Source: Baffinella frigidus (Eukaryota; Cryptophyceae; Cryptomonadales; Baffinellaceae). From it: a stretch of DNA of 10,492 nt. The notes beneath the pieces are model-generated. The model saw only the letters and a list, made by a program, of their open reading frames with translations. It was not told the origin of the DNA and ran no database searches. The number at the start of each line of letters is the position of its first letter. Position 1 is the stretch's first letter. The translations under genes and the position numbers were made by a program. The stretch covers positions 1,315,596 to 1,326,087 of the forward strand of contig MU646329.1 in the NCBI GenBank assembly GCA_026770585.1, given 5' to 3'. Positions 7,801-10,492 of the stretch are shown in pieces.

Positions 7801-10391
7801 CGTCGGTGGGTGACTTTATCCGGGGAAACCTATTTTTTTTTTAGTTTGATAGCAAGGAAAATTACTACACAATTCGTTCTTATTAGTAATATTAAAGCAT
7901 TTATGTAGTAATTTTCCTTGCCATCAAACTAAAGAAAAATAGGTTTCCCCGGATAAGGGTGGTGCTCGTCGAGCCGCCCTCCACCAACCCTAGACCCTAG
8001 ACCCTAGACCCTAGACCCTAGACCCTAGACCCTAGACCCTAGACCCTAGATCCCAGACCCTAGACCCTAGACCATCCAGCAGGATCAAGATACTCACCAA
8101 CCCTCACGGCTTGAGCAAATCGACGATTTTCGATTTGGGAATTCAAGGGGGTTGAAGTCGGAATCCGACTTCAACGGCTCCAATTCCCTGTAAAATTGTG
8201 AAATCGAAAATCGTCGATTTGCCCAAGCAGTGAGGGTTGGTGGCTAGCAGCTTCAGCGCGCGCGGACCCACGCCCTTGGCGCCGTCCACCTTTTTCGCGA
8301 ACTCCGGGAACGAGCGATCGTAGGAGATCTGATCGGGGACAGGGGGCGCGTGCGAGGACTTGATCGCCCCAACGATCTAATCGCGGCGAGTATTTTGGTA
8401 AAATGCTTTTTCAGGGATCTCCGATCTGATTTGCAACGAAAATTGCTACACGGACGTGACCTTTTTGCATAAATCGTGTAGTAATTTTCGTTGAAAATAT
8501 TTAATCGCCCCGACGATGCGTCCCAGCGTGCCGCGCACCTCCCACCTGCCGGGTCAGGGCAGGCTCGTGAGCGCCCGCGTGACCGGTCACGCGGACGCCG
8601 AAGCCAACTGTCCGAGGTGACTGCCTTGCGTGTGCCGAGCGGCCTGGAACAGCCCCGCCGGCAGGCTCGTGAGCGCCCGCGTGACCGGTCACGCGGACGC
8701 CGAAGCCAACTGTCCGAGGTGACTGCCTTGCGTGTGCCGAGTTGGGCTGCAGATTTGTACCGCCGTCTCAGCGTGTCAACTTGAGAGGTCTTGGCAAGCG
8801 CTTTCCCGAGGCGGGGATAGAAGGCGGGTCAGACCCACAGCCCTGGGAGGTGGCTCAAATTGTGGTCTGGAGTTGGAGCCATTTTACCTTGAGACACCCC
8901 AGATCTGGGGTGTCTACAACTTGAGAAGTCGCAATCTTGGTACAAAATCAACTTTTGGCATTTTGAGAAGTCGCAATCTTGGTACAAAATTAACTTTTGG
9001 CATCTCGTCGACGCACCCGCTAGGCCGACGGTATTACCTACGGTAGGCTTTTTCGTAGGAGCCCTCCTAGGCCCCTACGGCCTACCGTAGTCAATACCGT
9101 AGGTCCAACTACCCCATTTTCAGCGCGCCGCGCACCTTCTCGACACGCCCGCTTTCGATGGGCCCGCCCTTGAACGCGGGAGCGCCCTCGCGTGCCATGA
9201 ATAGCTCCTTAGCTTTAAAAGTCGGACGTTTCCCATTCAATACGATCAAAAGGCTCGCCTTTATGACTCGCCCTTTGACACCAATACGCTGACCTCAACC
9301 TTCCCTCAACCGGAGCGTCACTGGAGGACCAGCGCCGCGTGCCATCAGCCCCACCCTCGTCTTGGGGGCTCCCCCCCAAAAAACACCTGGACCTAGAAAG
9401 CGTGCTCGATCCAGTCCTGCAGGTACCCTACTCCTCCCACCAATATTTACTGGCAACGTGTTTATCATTACCTGAGCTCGGTCACAAGACTTGAAAGTCA
9501 GTTCACACGGGGGGGTGTACCGAATATCCCACCATGGATTCGAAAGTCATCTTTGGACCCCACAAATTCACATTAGAAATCATCAATCGTCGATTTGATC
9601 AAACCCTGATCCCGGTAGCATAAGGCAGTCGCGTGGAGACTTCCATTTTCACCCACCCGAGTGAGACACATACATGATGCAGCGGGCGCTGAGCCCCGTA
9701 ATGCCAGAAGCTAACGCCAGCGGACCCCTTAGCCTACGGTAGGAACCCCCCCTCCTGCTACGACGTTTAAAACAAAAAGGTCTTAAAAAGTCGCAGAAGG
9801 GGGGCTCCTACCGTAGGCAATCCGTAGGCTCTAAGTACCTCGCTGGCGTTAGCTTTTTGCATGACTCGGGCCCCGCTTCGGCTTTTGTGCAATCCGCACG
9901 TTTCGACCCCTGGCAAAGTTAGTAGCCACTTAGCAGCCACCGGTGCCCTTTTCCCCCGGATTTCCGGGGGGAATTGGTCGCGTTACTGGCGATTTTTTTT
10001 GCAATGTGTACTTGAGTCGTTCAGATCGACCGATTTCCGAAGACACCGGCGGCTGCTAAGTGGATACGTTCTTTACATATACACTTCCGTGTATGCAAAA
10101 TGGGTGAAACGCGGGTGCAGCACTGCACGAGAGAGAAGGTCGCGTGCACACGGTCTCGCTCACGCGTGCTGGGGTCTTGAGTGTTTTTATCGGACGTGGC
10201 CCCGCGTGCTGGGGTCTCGAGTGTTTTTATCGGACGTGCCCCCGCGTGCTGGGGCCTCGAGTGTTTTTATCGGACGTGCCCCGTACTAACAAGGACGCGG
10301 GTGGCAGGTTTTGCACGGAGCAGACTCGGACGTGAAGTGGCTCCAGCGCGACTTTGGGCTCTACCTTGTCAACATGTTCGACACCGGCCAG
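4868..10391 (+). CDS. RRP6: Exosome 3'-5' exoribonuclease RRP6/EXOSC10, 5' part, four exons
   Basis: RRP6 is the DEDDy exonuclease of the nuclear RNA exosome, trimming and degrading RNA in the nucleus. Exons: 4868-5641, 5861-5923, 7069-7167 and 10308-10391, all joined in phase 0 to give 340 open residues; the gene continues beyond the right edge. Residues about 15-110 match the PMC2NT cofactor-binding domain ([16 protein letters not shown]). Residues 143-154 are a short Gly/Arg run. IAKPQLKF and TPFVPK (161-183) are family linker motifs, and PFTWVSTP begins the exonuclease domain near 236. Motif I is [19 protein letters not shown] (D262, E264). [15 protein letters not shown] follows, then motif [19 protein letters not shown] (D320). 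Motif III and the HRDC domain lie outside. The ATG at 4868 has a good context (GCCATGG) and no upstream homology. Exon 1 is GC-rich, unlike the introns. The last intron ends with a perfect TACTAAC branch site. The second intron needs a GC donor. Confidence 0.9.
5642..5860 (+). other. RRP6 intron 1, 219 bp, multiple of three and stop-free
   Basis: Bounded by GCAAAAGAG/GTCCTTCC and CCCCGCAG/ATCGCG. Removing it joins [20 protein letters not shown] directly to IAIDLEHHS, the spacing found in RRP6 proteins. Unspliced, it would add 73 residues of Arg/Pro-rich sequence with no homology and keep the frame. Confidence 0.8.
5932..6123. repeat. Fold-back element, family A, degenerate copy 2
   Basis: Ends CCACCAACCCTCAC and GTGAGGGCTGGAGG and inner GGGCAAATCGAT / AATCGGTCATTTGCCC match family A copies 1 and 3. 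The centre retains GACGTCGGAATCCGACGTC. The interior is diverged. It begins 9 bases after the RRP6 exon 2 donor. Confidence 0.7.
6147..6236 (-). pseudogene. Copy of pepN exon 2 start inside RRP6 intron 2
   Basis: Nearly identical to 4369-4450, including the end of pepN intron 1, the AG acceptor and about 73 exon bases. The frame is intact, reading [20 protein letters not shown] against pepN SFL-type [20 protein letters not shown]. It stops where the family resemblance ends near 6146, next to the family A element, and abuts a family B element at 6243. It has no start codon or downstream exons. Confidence 0.85.
6243..6416. repeat. Fold-back element, family B, copy 3
   Basis: 174 bp with perfect outer arms (ACGTTGATAGGGTAACGGCC and its complement). 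The arms pair with few mismatches to a short AT-rich centre. This is the most intact family B member in the window. Located in RRP6 intron 2. Confidence 0.9.
6471..6609. repeat. Fold-back element, family B, copy 4
   Basis: Arms GACTAAAAATGGCGTAGTTG and CTACCCCAATTTTAGTC with inner CCTAGGACCTGCTACTGTAG. It is diverged from copies 2 and 3, sharing the GGACTAAAAATGG end with copy 5, so the family has at least two subtypes (CTGAAAATGG and CTAAAAATGG). Confidence 0.85.
6666..6801. repeat. Fold-back element, family C, copy 1
   Basis: AT-rich palindrome. The ends are ATCTCCACAAAAGTATTAAT and TATTAATACTTGTATGGAGAT-type sequence, and the inner arms are CAACGAAATTTACTACAC and GTGTAGTAATTTTCGTTG. It is nearly the reverse complement of copy 2 at 7172-7307. 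Located in RRP6 intron 2. Confidence 0.88.
6896..6942 (-). pseudogene. Short antisense copy of RRP6 exon 1
   Basis: The minus strand reads [14 protein letters not shown] in frame, matching RRP6 residues 83-97 (5113-5160). It is flanked by GGGCTGAACAAAATCC copies (6870-6885 and 6944-6959), with a third shorter copy at about 7006. It lies in RRP6 intron 2, antisense to the gene. Confidence 0.8.
7172..7307. repeat. Fold-back element, family C, copy 2, at the RRP6 exon 3 donor
   Basis: Arms ATCTCCATACAAGTATTAAT and its complement, inner GCAACGAAAATTACTACACG and GTGTAGTAAATTTTGTTGC. It starts at intron base 5 (exon ends ACCAAG, intron starts GTTG). The sequence after the right end is TAAGGTG, giving a second AAGGT like the exon/intron junction. 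Confidence 0.88.
7434..7591. repeat. Fold-back element, family B, copy 5
   Basis: Outer arms CTCATAGGCAAACGGACTAA and TTAGTCCGTTACCCTATGAG. The core CTACGGTAGGCCGTAGGGG and its complement is shared with the element at 9021-9120. In RRP6 intron 3. Confidence 0.88.
7816..7956. repeat. Fold-back element, family C, copy 3
   Basis: Arms TTATCCGGGGAAACCTATTT and its complement outside, inner GCAAGGAAAATTACTACACA and GTAGTAATTTTCCTTGC. The ends differ from copies 1 and 2, but the inner ACTACAC arms are shared. It sits between blocks 4 and 5 of the antisense RRP6 copy. Confidence 0.87.
7988..8072. repeat. Interstitial telomere-like array (CCCTAGA)n
   Basis: About 12 units of CCCTAGA with one variant (TCCCAGA near 8050). 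The unit differs by one base from the plant/algal telomere unit CCCTAAA. It is bounded on the left by CCACCAACCC, the same end sequence as family A, and lies next to family A copy 3. Confidence 0.92.
8097..8240. repeat. Fold-back element, family A, copy 3
   Basis: 144 bp, ends CCAACCCTCACGGCTTGAGC and CAGTGAGGGTTGG. The centre reads GTTGAAGTCGGAATCCGACT, the inverse of copy 1, so it is inserted in the opposite orientation. It lies between RRP6-copy blocks 3 and 4 at a CTAG. Confidence 0.88.
8434..8493. repeat. Small family C element, copy 4
   Basis: 60-bp hairpin with CAACGAAAATTGCTACACG and CGTGTAGTAATTTTCGTTG arms, i.e. only the inner arms of family C. It separates blocks 2 and 3 of the antisense RRP6 copy, which repeat about 14 bases (ATCGT-GGGGCGAT) on either side of the roughly 120-bp inserted stretch. 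Confidence 0.85.
8559..8741. repeat. Tandem duplication with a 16-bp palindrome
   Basis: An 81-base unit starting GCAGGCTCGTGAGCGCCCGC at 8559 is repeated at 8661 (offset 102) essentially without change. Each unit contains the perfect palindrome GCGTGACCGGTCACGC. The open frame across it has no homology. The near identity suggests a recent duplication. Confidence 0.9.
8892..9003. repeat. 24-bp palindrome followed by a 42-bp tandem pair
   Basis: 8892-8915 is a perfect palindrome built on AGACACCCCAGA. It is followed by TTGAGAAGTCGCAATCTTGG units starting at 8921 and 8963 (period 42), each ending in the intronic CAACTTTTGGCAT-type motif. Function unknown. Confidence 0.88.
9021..9120. repeat. 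Family B element, left-truncated copy 6
   Basis: The right end is complete (GTCCAACTACCCCATTTTCA). The left end lacks the TGAAAATGGGG part and starts within GGCCGACGGTATTACC. The core matches copy 5. On the minus strand it directly follows codon 26 of the antisense RRP6 copy, so its right border is precise. Confidence 0.82.
9199..9707. other. Intronic stretch without a recognised gene
   Basis: Part of RRP6 intron 3. No coding homology on either strand and no large inverted repeat. It has a short palindromic GGGGGCTCCCCCC near 9366 and a family A-like fragment AATCGTCGATTTG near 9585. Confidence 0.55.
9708..9855. repeat. Inverted repeat, family B-related, copy 7
   Basis: Outer arms AAGCTAACGCCAGCG and CGCTGGCGTTAGCTT are perfect. 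The inner GCCTACGGTAGGAACCCCCC and GGGGGGCTCCTACCGTAGGC arms carry the family B core. The ends are unlike other family B copies. Confidence 0.82.
9922..10067. repeat. Inverted repeat H
   Basis: Arms GTAGCCACTTAGCAGCCACC and CCGGCGGCTGCTAAGTGGATAC enclose a 100-base interior with a GGG/CCC hairpin (CCCCCGGATTTCCGGGGG) and a T8 run. Seen once. In RRP6 intron 3. Confidence 0.8.
10163..10282. repeat. Three-unit 40-bp tandem repeat
   Basis: Units start at 10163, 10203 and 10243: CGCGTGCTGGGGTCTCGAGT then GTTTTTATCGGACGTG. They differ at only a few positions. The array ends one base before the branch site of RRP6 intron 3. Confidence 0.92.
10284..10307 (+). promoter_or_regulatory. Branch site and acceptor of RRP6 intron 3
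   Basis: TACTAAC at 10284-10290 is a perfect match to the strong branch-point consensus. The acceptor GGTGGCAG ends at 10307, about 19 bases after the branch A. No polypyrimidine tract lies between them, so the branch site probably defines the acceptor. Confidence 0.8.
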
Positions 10392-10455
10392 GTGCCAAAC
10401 GCTCGACCCGGAACCCGGAACCAGGAACCCTAAGTCCTCAATCCTCAACTCTGAA

Positions 10456-10457
10456 CC

Positions 10458-10489
<32 letters not shown>

Positions 10490-10492
10490 ACC
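10456..10492. repeat. Telomere-like array (CCCTCAA)n, cut by window edge
   Basis: Five-plus units of CCCTCAA run to the last base, preceded by decayed units (CCCTAAGTCCTCAATCCTC). It lies in the RRP6 intron after exon 4. The 7-base unit differs by one base from CCCTAAA. Confidence 0.9.

Larger units (their letters stand above)
7768..9198 (-). pseudogene. Antisense degraded copy of RRP6 exon 1, broken by insertions
   Basis: Five blocks on the minus strand follow RRP6 exon 1 in order. 9198-9121: [20 protein letters not shown], with start codon. 8541-8501: [14 protein letters not shown]. 8377-8244: [20 protein letters not shown], then RSFPEF and GPRALKLL. 7980-7959: GRL region. 7814-7768: [12 protein letters not shown], then a stop. 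The blocks are separated by a family B element, a tandem repeat, a family C element, a family A element with a telomere-like array, and a second family C element. It lacks one of the two GCCAAGGGC units of the functional exon. It cannot encode a protein as it stands and lies inside RRP6 intron 3 (7168-10307). Confidence 0.85.

Noticed and set aside
8491-8784. 97-residue plus-strand open frame
   Set aside because: It covers a tandem repeat and the antisense strand of the RRP6 copy; the repeated peptide is only a consequence of the DNA repeat.
10163-10282. CRISPR-like array
   Set aside because: Units are contiguous 40-bp tandem repeats without unique spacers, in a eukaryotic intron.
9861-10289. 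142-residue plus-strand open frame ahead of RRP6 exon 4
   Set aside because: It spans inverted repeat H and the 40-bp minisatellite and ends at the branch site; no homology.

Overview
This is nuclear DNA from a eukaryote, most likely a unicellular alga with a secondary red plastid. Two intron-rich protein genes lie head to head. One encodes a preprotein that starts with a signal peptide and a plastid-type SASAF cleavage motif, the style seen in stramenopile and related algae. The placement (for example near pelagophytes) is inferred from that motif, GT-AG introns and GC-rich exons; no marker gene fixes the species. There are no rRNA, tRNA or bacterial operon features.

Layout: (1) Positions 474-4682, minus strand: the first six exons of a plastid-targeted PepN-type M1 aminopeptidase. 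They encode about 240 residues, and the catalytic part lies beyond the left edge. (2) Positions 4683-4867: a short shared promoter region with two CACGTGAC motifs. (3) Positions 4868-10391, plus strand: the first four exons of the nuclear-exosome 3'-5' exonuclease RRP6/EXOSC10. They encode about 340 residues, including the PMC2NT domain and the first two DEDD exonuclease motifs; the rest lies beyond the right edge. Exon junctions were placed by joining protein homology with matching intron phase and AG/GT (once GC) borders. No transcript data were available.

The introns are the unusual part. They are long (up to about 3.1 kb), AT-richer than the exons, and packed with inverted repeats. At least three recurrent fold-back families (called A, B and C here) occur with several single-copy fold-backs, minisatellites and telomere-like 7-mer arrays. 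Several fold-backs start within a few to about 15 bases of a splice donor. One 49-bp inverted repeat encloses PepN exon 5 and covers its acceptor, with its other arm just beyond the donor.

The introns also hold copies of coding exons: a degraded antisense copy of RRP6 exon 1 inside RRP6's own last visible intron, a second short antisense RRP6 fragment, a PepN exon-2 fragment inside an RRP6 intron, and a tandem copy of PepN exon 6. The antisense RRP6 copy is cut at several points by members of families A, B and C, so it records insertion boundaries. The two proteins are not known to work together; the pairing looks like simple divergent arrangement.
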